Part shown: piece after piece, positions 23,817 through 31,731 of the stretch
How the letters are laid out: every line of letters begins with the position of its first letter
Numbering within the stretch: position 1 is the stretch's first letter
Assembly (NCBI GenBank): GCA_045577655.1
Contig: JAZNIU010000055.1
Span: forward strand, 1 to 39,361
Direction of reading: 5' to 3'
Length of the DNA: 39,361 bases
DNA from: RGIG7450 sp045577655
GTDB taxonomy: Bacteria > Bacillota > Clostridia > RUG12999
Position numbers and translations under genes: made by a program
The notes under the pieces: generated by a model
Databases searched by the model: none
The model's input: the letters and a program-made list of their open reading frames with translations, nothing else
What the model was told of the DNA's origin: nothing

Positions 23817-24209
23817 CTATTTTATCATGGAAAGTATGAGGGATAAAAGAGAATTTATAACCGGAAGAGCAATTAAAATAATTGCAATACGTCCGGCAAG
23901 TTCAAGCCCCACCGCAAGGGAAGATTGTCCGCAGTCGCGGCAGGTTGCTGCACAGACTGTTGTTGTAGTTGAAATCACACAGGATTTTATAATAATGGAA
24001 ATATACCTGCTGTTTATACCCGACCGCTCTGAAACGTCTGAAATTATTTTAATTGTCTGGTAGAGCGATGGTAGAATATATATTATAAGACAGGCACCCG
24101 CTGCAATTGAAATAAGAACCGAAAAATCGGCACGTTCTTTTTTCAGCAGAATGGATAAAAGGGAAGAAATTACAGCTATAGCAGACAGGCTGAGAATATC
24201 TTCAATCAT
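23817..24209 (-). CDS. spoIIIAD: stage III sporulation protein AD
   Basis: A 130-aa membrane protein with four hydrophobic segments. It has the small-residue-rich sequence typical of SpoIIIAD (GRIAIILIALPVINSLLSLIL near the C-terminus, LLKKERADFSVLISIAAG near the N-terminus). It overlaps the end of spoIIIAC by 4 bp and ends one base before spoIIIAE, showing tight coupling. Confidence 0.93.
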   Translation of the reverse strand: MIEDILSLSAIAVISSLLSILLKKERADFSVLISIAAGACLIIYILPSLYQTIKIISDVSERSGINSRYISIIIKSCVISTTTTVCAATCRDCGQSSLAVGLELAGRIAIILIALPVINSLLSLILSMIK

Positions 24210-24400
24210 AGGTCAAAAAGCGTTTTTATGGTGTCAAAAAGCCCTTTTATTTCAGTGAGCACCATAAGAAGCACAACAACCAGTCCTGCTATGGTTGTAA
24301 GCATGGCCTGGTCCTCTCTTCCCGAACGCATCAGAAGCTGTTGCAGAACAGTTACGGTAATGCCTATTGCAGCAATTTTAAAAATTAAATCAACACCCAT
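24206..24400 (-). CDS. spoIIIAC: stage III sporulation protein AC
   Basis: A 64-aa two-helix membrane protein, family-standard length. The helices are VDLIFKIAAIGITVTVLQQLL and MLTTIAGLVVVLLMVLTEI, separated by a polar RSGREDQ turn. It overlaps the spoIIIAD start by 4 bp. Confidence 0.93.
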   Translation of the reverse strand: MGVDLIFKIAAIGITVTVLQQLLMRSGREDQAMLTTIAGLVVVLLMVLTEIKGLFDTIKTLFDL

Positions 24401-24409
24401 CTATGTCAC

Positions 24410-24889
24410 CTATATAATCAGGACTGAAATTATAACTCCAACAAAAAAACTCATAACGCGGTATACTTTTGAGTTGGTAACAAGGTCAGTTTTTGCTTCG
24501 CTTAAGGTTTTGTCTAAAATATTTTTTGTCAGGGAAATTTGCTTTGTCTGATGTGCAACATCCATACTTCCCAAAGTTTCAGACATCTTAACCAGGAGTT
24601 TTTTGTCTTCGGCTGTAAGCCCGTTTAAAATGCTCATTTGGTCTTTCCAACTCGTGCCCGGAACAAGACTTTTAAAAAACTCTCCTGTCTGTCCTTTAAT
24701 GCCGGAAAGAGCCTGAAAAATTTCATTAAGCGGCATCTTTACGGTAGAAATATAGCTTTCGATAGTGGACAGAGCAGCGGACATTTCGCCAAGCAGTTTT
24801 ATCCTTAAGCGAAGGGCAGAGGAGAGCTTTATGCCAACATAGCTGCAGGAAAAAATTATTGTTGCCACACTGATTAACTTAATTATCAA
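24410..24889 (-). CDS. spoIIIAB: stage III sporulation protein AB
   Basis: A 159-aa protein resembling the cytoplasmic domain of type II secretion GspF. It has one N-terminal and one C-terminal hydrophobic segment (KLISVATIIFSCSYVGIKL and VMSFFVGVIISVLII) and a helical cytoplasmic middle (LRLRIKLLGEMSAALSTIESYIS). It probably links the ATPase SpoIIIAA to the membrane complex. Its start lies inside the last 11 bases of spoIIIAA. Confidence 0.93.
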   Translation of the reverse strand: MIIKLISVATIIFSCSYVGIKLSSALRLRIKLLGEMSAALSTIESYISTVKMPLNEIFQALSGIKGQTGEFFKSLVPGTSWKDQMSILNGLTAEDKKLLVKMSETLGSMDVAHQTKQISLTKNILDKTLSEAKTDLVTNSKVYRVMSFFVGVIISVLII

Positions 24890-25784
24890 GATGAGTCACC
24901 TCTTCTATGCTTCCCACTCCATATCGGCGACTGAGAGTTATGATCCGTTCAAACCCTTTTTCAGTCAGACAGGAAAGCTGGGGGTGGGAGGTTATGTCGC
25001 GGCTGCAGTAACCGTGTGCAGAAGCAATTACTTTAACGCCCGAATTAAAGGCGTTTTTGATTGCAAGAGCATCCTCACAGGAACCTATTTCATCGGTTAT
25101 TACAAGTTCTACGCCCATGGTTCTTATAAGCATGTTTATTGCATCTGCTTTAGGGCACAAATCCATAACGACAGTTTTCTCTCCAACATCATTCTGTGGA
25201 ATTCCCATATAGGAAGCGGCAATTTCACTGCGCTCGTCCGCAATGCCTATTTTATACCGTGAACCGAGCACACGTGCAATGTCACGCAGCATTGTTGTTT
25301 TTCCACAACCGGGAGGAGATACTATCAAAGTATTTCTTGCAAATTTGTCGTACACTATAGGCAGAATATCTTTTGAACTGCCTATAGCCTGCTTTGCCAG
25401 ACGGATGTTCAGGGCAGATATATATTTGATATATGTAACTTCGCCGCCTTTTAACACAGCGGTGCCGCATATTCCGACACGATGACCTCCCTCGATTGTG
25501 ATGAAACCGCGGCGTATTTCCTCTTCGGCTGCATATACCGAACCGTTGCAGGCCGCTTTAAATATTTCAGCAAGCTGGGAAGAAGAAACCGAAATGGCAC
25601 TTCCGGCAGAGGAAGTAATATCTCCCATTGCACTTACATACCGACTTTTGCCGTCAGTAAATAAAGTAACGGGTTTTCCGGCTATAAGCCGGATTTCCTC
25701 AACGTTATATTTTGCAACCGCCAATGCAATTTTTTGCGGCAATATCCGTATTACCGGTTCAAGATTGATTTGAAGCTTATTCAT
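24879..25784 (-). CDS. spoIIIAA: stage III sporulation protein AA (secretion-type ATPase)
   Basis: A 301-aa cytoplasmic ATPase related to type II/IV secretion ATPases, which energises the SpoIIIA-SpoIIQ channel. Walker A is VSPPGCGKTTML (about residues 155-166) and Walker B-like VELVITDEIGS lies near 220. IEGGHRVGICGTAV is a characteristic SpoIIIAA motif. The ATG follows a GGAGGTAC site. It is the first gene of the eight-gene operon. Upstream, between 25785 and 25860, a sigma-E promoter is expected, but no convincing -35/-10 pair was found by eye. Confidence 0.95.
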   Translation of the reverse strand: MNKLQINLEPVIRILPQKIALAVAKYNVEEIRLIAGKPVTLFTDGKSRYVSAMGDITSSAGSAISVSSSQLAEIFKAACNGSVYAAEEEIRRGFITIEGGHRVGICGTAVLKGGEVTYIKYISALNIRLAKQAIGSSKDILPIVYDKFARNTLIVSPPGCGKTTMLRDIARVLGSRYKIGIADERSEIAASYMGIPQNDVGEKTVVMDLCPKADAINMLIRTMGVELVITDEIGSCEDALAIKNAFNSGVKVIASAHGYCSRDITSHPQLSCLTEKGFERIITLSRRYGVGSIEEVTHLDN

Positions 25785-25847
25785 ATGTACCTCCAGAATG
25801 TTGTTTGTATATACTTATTATACTTTGTCCAATTTTATGCAAAGAGA

Positions 25848-25876
25848 TTGACTTTTAAGCTACTATTTGTTAAAAT
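25848..25876 (+). promoter_or_regulatory. sigma-A promoter of the UPF0340 gene
   Basis: TTGACT at 25848-25853 and TAAAAT at 25871-25876 with a 17-bp spacer, 24 bp before the ATG at 25901. Confidence 0.7.
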
Positions 25877-25900
25877 AAAACTGAAAAGAGGTTTTTGGTT

Positions 25901-26446
25901 ATGGATATAAAAAAACAGGCAGAAATTGCCGCAAAAGAACTTGTCCAAGTTGCAAAATTAAACAGGGGAGACCTTGTGGTAGTGGGTTGTTCCTCCAGCG
26001 AAGTGACAGGGAACAAAATAGGAACTTCTTCAAGCATAGAAACAGCAAGAGAACTGTTTGACGGCATATATTCTGTTTTAAAGGAAAAAGGAATATATCT
26101 TGCAGCACAGTGCTGCGAACATCTTAACCGTGCAATTATTGTAGAAAAAGAATATGCAGATAAAAAAGGGATAGAACAGGTAAATGTAATTCCCAGACCC
26201 AAAGCAGGCGGTTCCTTTGCCACAACTGCATACGAAAAATTTGAAAATGCTGTTGCAGTGGAATCTGTTATGGCAGATGCAGGTATTGACATAGGAGGAA
26301 CTCTCATAGGTATGCATCTTAAGAAAGTTGCTGTTCCGGTGAGATTGTCTGTAAATAAAATAGGGGAAGCAAATATTATCTGCGCAAGAACAAGACCAAA
26401 ATTTGTTGGTGGAGAAAGAGCGGAATATAACAAAGATTTGCTCTGA
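25901..26446 (+). CDS. UPF0340 (YwlG-like) family protein
   Basis: A 181-aa conserved protein of unknown function. The family is recognised from VVVGCSSSEVTGNKIGTSSS near the N-terminus, AAQCCEHLNRAIIVE in the middle and GGTLIGMHLKKVAVPVR towards the end. Length is standard. The ATG at 25901 is preferred to an in-frame TTG at 25895 because AAAAGAGG lies at the right distance. It is transcribed alone, between spoIIIA and sigK, and has its own terminator. Confidence 0.88.
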   Translation: MDIKKQAEIAAKELVQVAKLNRGDLVVVGCSSSEVTGNKIGTSSSIETARELFDGIYSVLKEKGIYLAAQCCEHLNRAIIVEKEYADKKGIEQVNVIPRPKAGGSFATTAYEKFENAVAVESVMADAGIDIGGTLIGMHLKKVAVPVRLSVNKIGEANIICARTRPKFVGGERAEYNKDLL

Positions 26447-26449
26447 CAT

Positions 26450-26472
26450 AAAACCGTCATTTGACGGTTTTT
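26450..26472 (+). terminator. intrinsic terminator after the UPF0340 gene
   Basis: AAACCGTCA and TGACGGTTT pair around TT with T5 following. Confidence 0.85.
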
Positions 26473-26534
26473 GTAATTTAACAGAAAAAAAGGCAATATA
26501 ATGTAGAAAGTATTAAACCACAGGGGGTCTTTTG

Positions 26535-27260
26535 ATGCTGGAGATTATATTGTCACTTGCGGCAATAGCAGCTGTTAATGTATGGTTTCTGATAGGGTAT
26601 ATAGGAAGCCCGGGCAATTTCCCGAAACCGCTTTCAAAAGAGGAGGAAAAAAGATACCTTGAAGAGATGAAAAGCGGAAGCATTGAAGCAAGAAATATAC
26701 TCGTGGAAAGAAATTTGAGGCTGGTTGCACACATTGTTAAAAAATATGCGGCAACAGGTCAGGAAAATGATGACCTTATTTCCATTGGGACAATAGGACT
26801 TATAAAAGGGGTGTCGAGTTTTAAAGCTGCCAAAGGCGCCAGGCTTGCAACCTATGCCGCAAAATGCATTGAAAATGAAATTTTGATGAGTCTCAGAAAT
26901 GCAAAGAAACTTCAGAACGAAGTTTCCATCAATGACAAAATCGGTATGGACAGCGAGGGTAATGAAATAACGCTGATAGATGTTCTGGAGGATGGCGGAG
27001 AACAGGTGGAAGAAAAGATTTCGCTGAAAATGCAGACAGCAGAAATGTATAAGACCATAAAAGAGGTCCTGTCTCCCAGGGAAGCGGAAATAATTGCCAT
27101 GAGATACGGTCTGTCAAACAAACCGGTGAAAACACAAAATGAAATAGCCGATATTTTCGGAATTTCAAGGTCTTATGTTTCAAGAATTGAGAAAAAGGCT
27201 CTGTCAAAACTGTGTGAAAAGATGAAACAGACGGGAGAGCATTTAAAATATGAGGAGTGA
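26535..27260 (+). CDS. sigK: sporulation sigma factor sigma-K, intact pro-form
   Basis: A 241-aa sigma-70-family factor controlling late mother-cell genes. Residues about 1-30 are a hydrophobic pro-sequence (LSLAAIAAVNVWFLIGYIG), as removed by SpoIVFB in B. subtilis. Region 2 contains RNLRLVAHIVKKYAATG and DDLISIGTIGLIKGVSSF, continuing with ATYAAKCIENEILM. Region 4 contains the helix-turn-helix TQNEIADIFGISRSYVSRIEKKAL. AHIVKKY and ENEILM separate it from sigma-E. The gene is continuous, with no skin-type insertion. The start is ATG 26535 after AGGGGG. The mgtC-like gene begins 6 bp later, so expression may be linked. No clear promoter was recognised. Confidence 0.93.
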   Translation: MLEIILSLAAIAAVNVWFLIGYIGSPGNFPKPLSKEEEKRYLEEMKSGSIEARNILVERNLRLVAHIVKKYAATGQENDDLISIGTIGLIKGVSSFKAAKGARLATYAAKCIENEILMSLRNAKKLQNEVSINDKIGMDSEGNEITLIDVLEDGGEQVEEKISLKMQTAEMYKTIKEVLSPREAEIIAMRYGLSNKPVKTQNEIADIFGISRSYVSRIEKKALSKLCEKMKQTGEHLKYEE

Positions 27261-27265
27261 AATAG

Positions 27266-27910
27266 ATGGAAATGCATTTGCAATATGTTTTAAGAATTGT
27301 AATTGCAGGTGTTTGCGGGTTTTTCATTGGATTTGAAAGAAAAAACCGTGCAAAAGAAGCAGGCATAAGAACACACTTTATTGTTGCGGCTTCATCTGCT
27401 CTTATAATGATAATTTCAAAATATGCGGCTACCAGTATGGATATGGCGGGCGATCCGACGAGAATAGCGGCACAGATAGTCACCGGAATAGGCTTTTTGG
27501 GCGCCGGAACTATTTTTGTCCACGGACGCTCAATTTCCGGGCTCACTACGGCTGCAGGTATCTGGGCAACATCGGGTATAGGCATGGCAATAGGAATCGG
27601 AATGTATATTGAAGGGGTTGCCACAACACTTATAATTTTGCTTGCCCAGATTTTCTTCAGAAAACCTTTCTGGTCAACATCCCATCATACCAAAGAGATT
27701 ACACTCAAAACCGGCTATGATGATGATATGCAGCAAAAAATAATGAGTATCTTAAAGGAAAACAAAATTATACTGTATGATTTGTCACTTCAAAAGTGCG
27801 AAGAAGAAAAATATCTTATTTTTATTATGACGGTTGATATTCCGCAAAATTTAAACGAACAAAAAGTGGTTTCTCTGTTTGAGGGAGACTGCTCGATAGA
27901 ATCACATTAG
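27266..27910 (+). CDS. MgtC/SapB-family membrane protein
   Basis: A 214-aa protein with four or five hydrophobic helices in the first 140 residues and the MgtC signature: GVCGFFIGFERKNRAKEAGIRTH, AAQIVTGIGFLGAGTIF and GLTTAAGIWATSGIGMAIG. The C-terminal about 70 residues form a small soluble domain of the ACT-like kind seen in this family. Family members modulate membrane energetics or Mg2+ homeostasis; a specific role here is not deducible. The gene starts 6 bp after sigK, with a GAGGAGTG ribosome site inside sigK's end. Confidence 0.87.
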   Translation: MEMHLQYVLRIVIAGVCGFFIGFERKNRAKEAGIRTHFIVAASSALIMIISKYAATSMDMAGDPTRIAAQIVTGIGFLGAGTIFVHGRSISGLTTAAGIWATSGIGMAIGIGMYIEGVATTLIILLAQIFFRKPFWSTSHHTKEITLKTGYDDDMQQKIMSILKENKIILYDLSLQKCEEEKYLIFIMTVDIPQNLNEQKVVSLFEGDCSIESH

Positions 27911-27919
27911 AGGTAAATT

Positions 27920-28765
27920 ATGAAAACAGGACTTGTTATGGAAGGCGGCTCAATGCGGGGGATGTTTACCGCAGGAGTTACCGATGTTTTAATGGAAAAC
28001 GGTATAGAATTTGATGGCGGCGTGGGCGTTTCTGCCGGCGCAGTGTTTGGGTGCAACGTAAAATCAAATCAGCCGGGCAGGGCCATAAGGTACAATAAAA
28101 AATATTGCAGGGACCCAAGATATGTCAGCGTAAAATCTCTTATTTTTACAGGAAATATGTATGGAGAAAAGTTCTGCTACCACGATCTGCCTGAAAAACT
28201 CGACCCGTTTGACAGCGAAACTTTTAAAAATTCAAATATGGAATTTTTTGTTGTTGCAACAGACGTAAAAACAGGAGAAGCTGTTTATCATAAATGTGAA
28301 AAAGGGAAAGAGGAAGACCTTTTGTGGATGAGAGCATCGGCTGCTCTTCCTCTGTTTGCCAAAATAGTGGAGATTGACGGAAGATTTTTGTCTGACGGCG
28401 GAAGCGCCGATTCGGTGCCGCTTAAGTTCTTGCAAAGCAAAGGGTATGAAAAAAATGTTGTAATCCTCACACAGCCGGAGGGTTTTGTAAAACAAAAAAC
28501 TCCTCATTTAAAGCTTATTAAGCTTTTGCTGTGGAAATATCCGGCACTTGTAAAGACTCTTGAGAAAAGACATGAAATGTATAACGAAACTTTAAAATAT
28601 GTCAAAGAGTGCGAAAAAAAGGGGGAGGTGTTTGTCATTCGACCACCCGAGGCACTTAACATTGGAGCAGTGGAACGAAACCCCGACGAACTGGAAAGGG
28701 TCTATCAAACAGGCAGGAAAACTGCAGAAAAAGAACTTGAAAAAATAAAAATGTTTATGAAATAA
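27920..28765 (+). CDS. patatin-like phospholipase
   Basis: A 281-aa cytoplasmic acyl hydrolase. The oxyanion-hole loop EGGSMRGMFTAG (residues 8-19), the nucleophile elbow GVSAG (Ser38) and the catalytic Asp159 in SDGGSADSVP form the Ser-Asp dyad. Length and pattern match the bacterial YchK/YlbK-like group. The likely substrate is a phospholipid or acyl ester. It starts 9 bp after the mgtC-like gene with an AGAGGTAA site, so sigK, mgtC-like and patatin form a probable three-gene transcript. Confidence 0.87.
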   Translation: MKTGLVMEGGSMRGMFTAGVTDVLMENGIEFDGGVGVSAGAVFGCNVKSNQPGRAIRYNKKYCRDPRYVSVKSLIFTGNMYGEKFCYHDLPEKLDPFDSETFKNSNMEFFVVATDVKTGEAVYHKCEKGKEEDLLWMRASAALPLFAKIVEIDGRFLSDGGSADSVPLKFLQSKGYEKNVVILTQPEGFVKQKTPHLKLIKLLLWKYPALVKTLEKRHEMYNETLKYVKECEKKGEVFVIRPPEALNIGAVERNPDELERVYQTGRKTAEKELEKIKMFMK

Positions 28766-28802
28766 CAAAACCCCGTCAGATTTCGATCCGACGGGGTTTT
28801 CT
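28766..28802. terminator. terminator between patatin and acpP genes
   Basis: AACCCCGTC and GACGGGGTT pair with an inner GATTTCGATC extension, followed by T4. A4 precedes it, so it can serve the convergent acyl carrier protein gene too. Confidence 0.88.
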
Positions 28803-28813
28803 ATTGTAAAATT

Positions 28814-29041
28814 TTATGCACCTATAGCTTTTACATAATTTATTATATCGCCTACGGTTTTAATGTTTTCCAGATCTTCGTCAGGCATTTCGATGTCAAA
28901 CTCATCTTCCAGAGCCATAGCAAGATCCACAACAGTGAGGGAATCAGCGCCCAAGTCATTTATAATATCTGTTTCAAGAGTGATATCTTCTTCATCTACC
29001 ATAAGTTCTCTTGCTATAATCTCTTTTATTTTATCTACCAT
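28814..29041 (-). CDS. acpP: acyl carrier protein
   Basis: A 75-aa acidic helical protein with the phosphopantetheine site DLGADSLTVVDL (Ser34) and the DEFDIEMPDED helix, standard for AcpP. It is a stand-alone gene, not beside fatty-acid synthesis genes. AAAGGAATTGG precedes the ATG. It may be the housekeeping ACP or a specialised paralogue; the sequence alone does not decide. Confidence 0.92.
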   Translation of the reverse strand: MVDKIKEIIARELMVDEEDITLETDIINDLGADSLTVVDLAMALEDEFDIEMPDEDLENIKTVGDIINYVKAIGA

Positions 29042-29121
29042 AATACCAATTCCTTTCTTTGTTCTGCTAATATTATAATATCTACGGTAATGTATGTCAA
29101 CACCTAAATTAAAATATTTGC

Positions 29122-29160
29122 AAAAAAAGTGTCAGAATATGCAGTATCCTGACACTTTTT
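29122..29160 (-). terminator. intrinsic terminator of the dehydrogenase gene
   Basis: On the minus strand AGTGTCAGGATAC pairs with its near complement GTATATTCTGACACT form around GCA, followed by T7. It lies 5 bp beyond the stop of the gene at 29165. Confidence 0.88.
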
Positions 29161-29164
29161 ATAA

Positions 29165-30325
29165 TCAGAGTTTGTTTATGGTTTCCAGAACATAATCGCC
29201 GAATTCGCGGCTGGTAGCACCTGTGTCGCGGCCTGTTACAACAAGCCTTTTTTCTGTATACATACAAATGTCAAGAGCTTTTTCCAGACGGGAAGCAGTT
29301 TCAGTTTCTCCAATATGTTCAAGCAGCATCACGCATGCGCGAAGCACGCTGCATGGGTCAGCATACATGGCTCTGCCCTCTTCAACCATTCGGGGAGCGC
29401 TGCCGTGGATTGCTTCAAACATAGCATATCTTTTGCCGAGGTTGGCACTTCCTGCTGTACCTACGCCGCCCTGGAATTCAGCAGCTTCGTCGGTGAGAAT
29501 GTCACCGTACAGGTTGGGGAGTATAAGGACTTCAAACCCTGTTCTTCTTTTTTCGTCGATGAGTTTTGCGGTCATTATATCAATATACCAGTCATCAAAA
29601 GCAATTTCAGGGTAATCTTTTGCAACTTCCTTGCAGATGCTTAAGAATTTACCGTCAGTTGTTTTTACAACGTTGGCTTTTGTTACTGCGGTAACGCGTT
29701 TTTTGCCTGTTTTTCTTGCATATTCAAAAGCCGCTTTTGCTATGCGGTATGTTCCTTCTGTTGTTGTTACACAAAAGTCCATTGCAAGCTCATCGGTAAT
29801 ATTTATGCCATCGCTGCCCAGAGCATAGCTTCCCTCAGAGTTTTCACGGTAGAAAGTCCAGTCAATTCCCTGCGCGGGAACTTTAACAGGACGAATGTTT
29901 GCGAAAAGGTCAAGCTCTTTTCTCATTGCAACGTTGGCACTTTCAATATTGGGCCAGTTGTCGCCTGCACGGGGAGTGGTTGTAGGACCTTTTAAAATAA
30001 CGTGGCATTTTTTGATTTCTGCAAGGACATCGTCCGGAATTGCTTTCATAGCTGCAGCACGGTTCTCGATTGTGAGCCCGTCGATAACTTTAAACTCAAT
30101 TTTACCTGCCTTAACTTTGTCGGCGAGCAGAACCTCTAAAATTCTGTGACCTTCTGCAGTGATAGCAGGACCAATTCCGTCGCCGCCAACAACGCCTATA
30201 ATAAGCTTGTCAAGCTTTGAATAATCAATAAAATCTTTGGAAGCTTTTATAGCTTCGTTTCTTTCAAGCTGCTTTTTCAGCAAAAGTGCAAATTTTTCTG
30301 TGGCAGCTTTTATGTACTGTTCCAT
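29165..30325 (-). CDS. isocitrate/isopropylmalate-type dehydrogenase, probably isocitrate
   Basis: A 386-aa beta-decarboxylating dehydrogenase. It has IGVVGGDGIGPAI, the substrate loop NIESANVAMRKELDLFANIRPVK, the Tyr segment WTFYRENSEGSY, TAVTKANVVK with the catalytic Lys, the metal site ILPNLYGDILTDEAAEFQGG and EAIHGSAPRM before the cofactor loop. The loop with an Asn two residues after the Ser resembles isocitrate dehydrogenase more than LeuB. The residues after HGSAP (Arg, Met) are neither the usual NADP set nor the usual NAD set, so cofactor choice is open. The N-terminal 40 residues are a helical extension. It has its own consensus promoter. Confidence 0.85.
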   Translation of the reverse strand: MEQYIKAATEKFALLLKKQLERNEAIKASKDFIDYSKLDKLIIGVVGGDGIGPAITAEGHRILEVLLADKVKAGKIEFKVIDGLTIENRAAAMKAIPDDVLAEIKKCHVILKGPTTTPRAGDNWPNIESANVAMRKELDLFANIRPVKVPAQGIDWTFYRENSEGSYALGSDGINITDELAMDFCVTTTEGTYRIAKAAFEYARKTGKKRVTAVTKANVVKTTDGKFLSICKEVAKDYPEIAFDDWYIDIMTAKLIDEKRRTGFEVLILPNLYGDILTDEAAEFQGGVGTAGSANLGKRYAMFEAIHGSAPRMVEEGRAMYADPCSVLRACVMLLEHIGETETASRLEKALDICMYTEKRLVVTGRDTGATSREFGDYVLETINKL

Positions 30326-30357
30326 AGTTTTTCCTCCAAGTATAAATTATAGTATAT

Positions 30358-30386
30358 ATTATATCTTTATCGCTTATTTTTGTCAA
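30358..30386 (-). promoter_or_regulatory. consensus sigma-A promoter of the dehydrogenase gene
   Basis: On the minus strand TTGACA (30381-30386) and TATAAT (30358-30363) are 17 bp apart, a perfect consensus. It is back-to-back with the promoter at 30403. Confidence 0.85.
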
Positions 30387-30402
30387 TGGCATAAAAGAGA
30401 TA

Positions 30403-30431
30403 TTTACTTTTAAGCGACTGTATGCTATAAT
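30403..30431 (+). promoter_or_regulatory. sigma-A promoter of the PstS-like membrane protein
   Basis: TTTACT at 30403-30408 and TATAAT at 30426-30431 with a 17-bp spacer, about 30 bp before the ATG at 30461. Confidence 0.72.
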
Positions 30432-30460
30432 AACAGAAAAACAGAAAGGGTGGGATAAAT

Positions 30461-31696
30461 ATGTCTTTAACCATTATACCGGTTGTCCTTATAGCAGCTA
30501 TTATAGCGGGAGTGGTTCTGTGCTTTACAAAGTTTGACAGACCAGGAAAAATTCTTGTTACAACAGGAGTGACTGCAGGAGCAGTTCTGCTTAATTTTCT
30601 TGGGGGGCTTATACTTATGCTCTCAACAAAACGTGCACCTACATATATTGTGCTGATGGTGGCAGCCACCCTGCTCATTCTTGCGTTGCTCATTTATCTT
30701 ATGTGGGTAAAAGAAAAGAAGAAAATTGTTCTGGTGCTACTATATATTGCACTTGCGCTTTTAATTGTCTTCGGTGTGAGCTACTATTCCTACGGCAGAT
30801 ATGTTGACAGTATTCCCACTGTAGAAATAACAAACGACGTTTTGTGGAAGTACAGACCGTATAACAAAGATACCAAGGTGGCAGAACTTGACGGAGAAAG
30901 CACTCTGAAGATTGAAGAAAACGTGCCGGTAATGGACGGAGCAACGGCGCTTTACCCGATATATTCCGCATTTGCAAAAGCGGTTTACCCAAGAGAATTT
31001 GTTGATGGCAACTACGACTATTTAACCTGCACGACCACCACAGATGCATATAACCGTATAGTGACGGGAGAAGTTGACATAATTTTTGTAGGTGGACCGT
31101 CGGAGGAGCAGAAAAAGTTTGCCGAGGAGCAGGGCGTTGAGCTTGAATATACGCCTATAGGAAGAGAAGCGTTTGTCTTTTTTGTGAATTCACAAAACCC
31201 GCTTGAAAATATTACCGTTGAACAAATCAAGAAAGTATACTCGGGCGAAATGACCGAATGGAGCGAGCTTGGTGTAGAAAAATTTGGCAAAATTCGTGCT
31301 TTCCAGCGTGATGAGGGAAGCGGCAGCCAGAGTGCACTTGAAAGACTGATGGGGGACACACCGCTTATGCCTCCTCTTAAAGAAAATGTTATGGTTGGTA
31401 TGGGTACAATCATATCAAAAGCAGCAGATTATAAAAATTATAAAAATGCTATCGGATATTCCTTCAGGTTTTATTCAAACGAAATGATAGGTAATAACCA
31501 GATAAAACTGCTTGATATTGAGGGAATAACTCCAAGTATAGAAAACATTGAAAATGGAACCTATCCCATTGCTTCAGAGTTTTTTGCAGTGACAAGAAAA
31601 AACAAAACGGAAAACACAGAAAAGCTTTTAGACTGGATTGTGGGTAAGCAGGGACAGGAGCTTGTTGAAAAGACGGGATACACTTCAATAAAATAA
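30461..31696 (+). CDS. four-helix membrane protein with a PstS-like binding domain
   Basis: A 411-aa protein. Four hydrophobic helices lie at about residues 4-23, 31-54, 61-83 and 88-108. They are followed by a periplasmic-binding-protein fold from about 140 to the end, resembling the phosphate-binding PstS type: NVPVMDGATALYPIYSAF, IFVGGPSEEQ, FQRDEGSGSQSALERLM and a final DWIVGKQGQELVEKTGY. The topology would place the binding domain outside, held by the membrane. No PstC, PstA or PstB gene is adjacent. It could be a phosphate or oxyanion sensor, or a binding protein for a distant transporter. A GGGTGGG ribosome site precedes the ATG. Confidence 0.78.
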   Translation: MSLTIIPVVLIAAIIAGVVLCFTKFDRPGKILVTTGVTAGAVLLNFLGGLILMLSTKRAPTYIVLMVAATLLILALLIYLMWVKEKKKIVLVLLYIALALLIVFGVSYYSYGRYVDSIPTVEITNDVLWKYRPYNKDTKVAELDGESTLKIEENVPVMDGATALYPIYSAFAKAVYPREFVDGNYDYLTCTTTTDAYNRIVTGEVDIIFVGGPSEEQKKFAEEQGVELEYTPIGREAFVFFVNSQNPLENITVEQIKKVYSGEMTEWSELGVEKFGKIRAFQRDEGSGSQSALERLMGDTPLMPPLKENVMVGMGTIISKAADYKNYKNAIGYSFRFYSNEMIGNNQIKLLDIEGITPSIENIENGTYPIASEFFAVTRKNKTENTEKLLDWIVGKQGQELVEKTGYTSIK

Positions 31697-31698
31697 GA

Positions 31699-31730
31699 AA
31701 AAGCCGAGAGCGATTTGCTCTCGGTTTCTT
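31699..31730. terminator. bidirectional terminator
   Basis: CCGAGAGC (31704-31711) pairs with GCTCTCGG (31717-31724). T-rich sequence follows in both directions, the stronger run being on the minus strand after the AraC-type gene. Confidence 0.85.
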
Positions 31731-31731
31731 G

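Noticed and set aside
26473..26502. Promoter with TATAAT at 26497 for sigK
   Set aside because: There is no acceptable -35 at 16-18 bp, and sigma-E or sigma-K control is expected; the match may be chance in AT-rich DNA.
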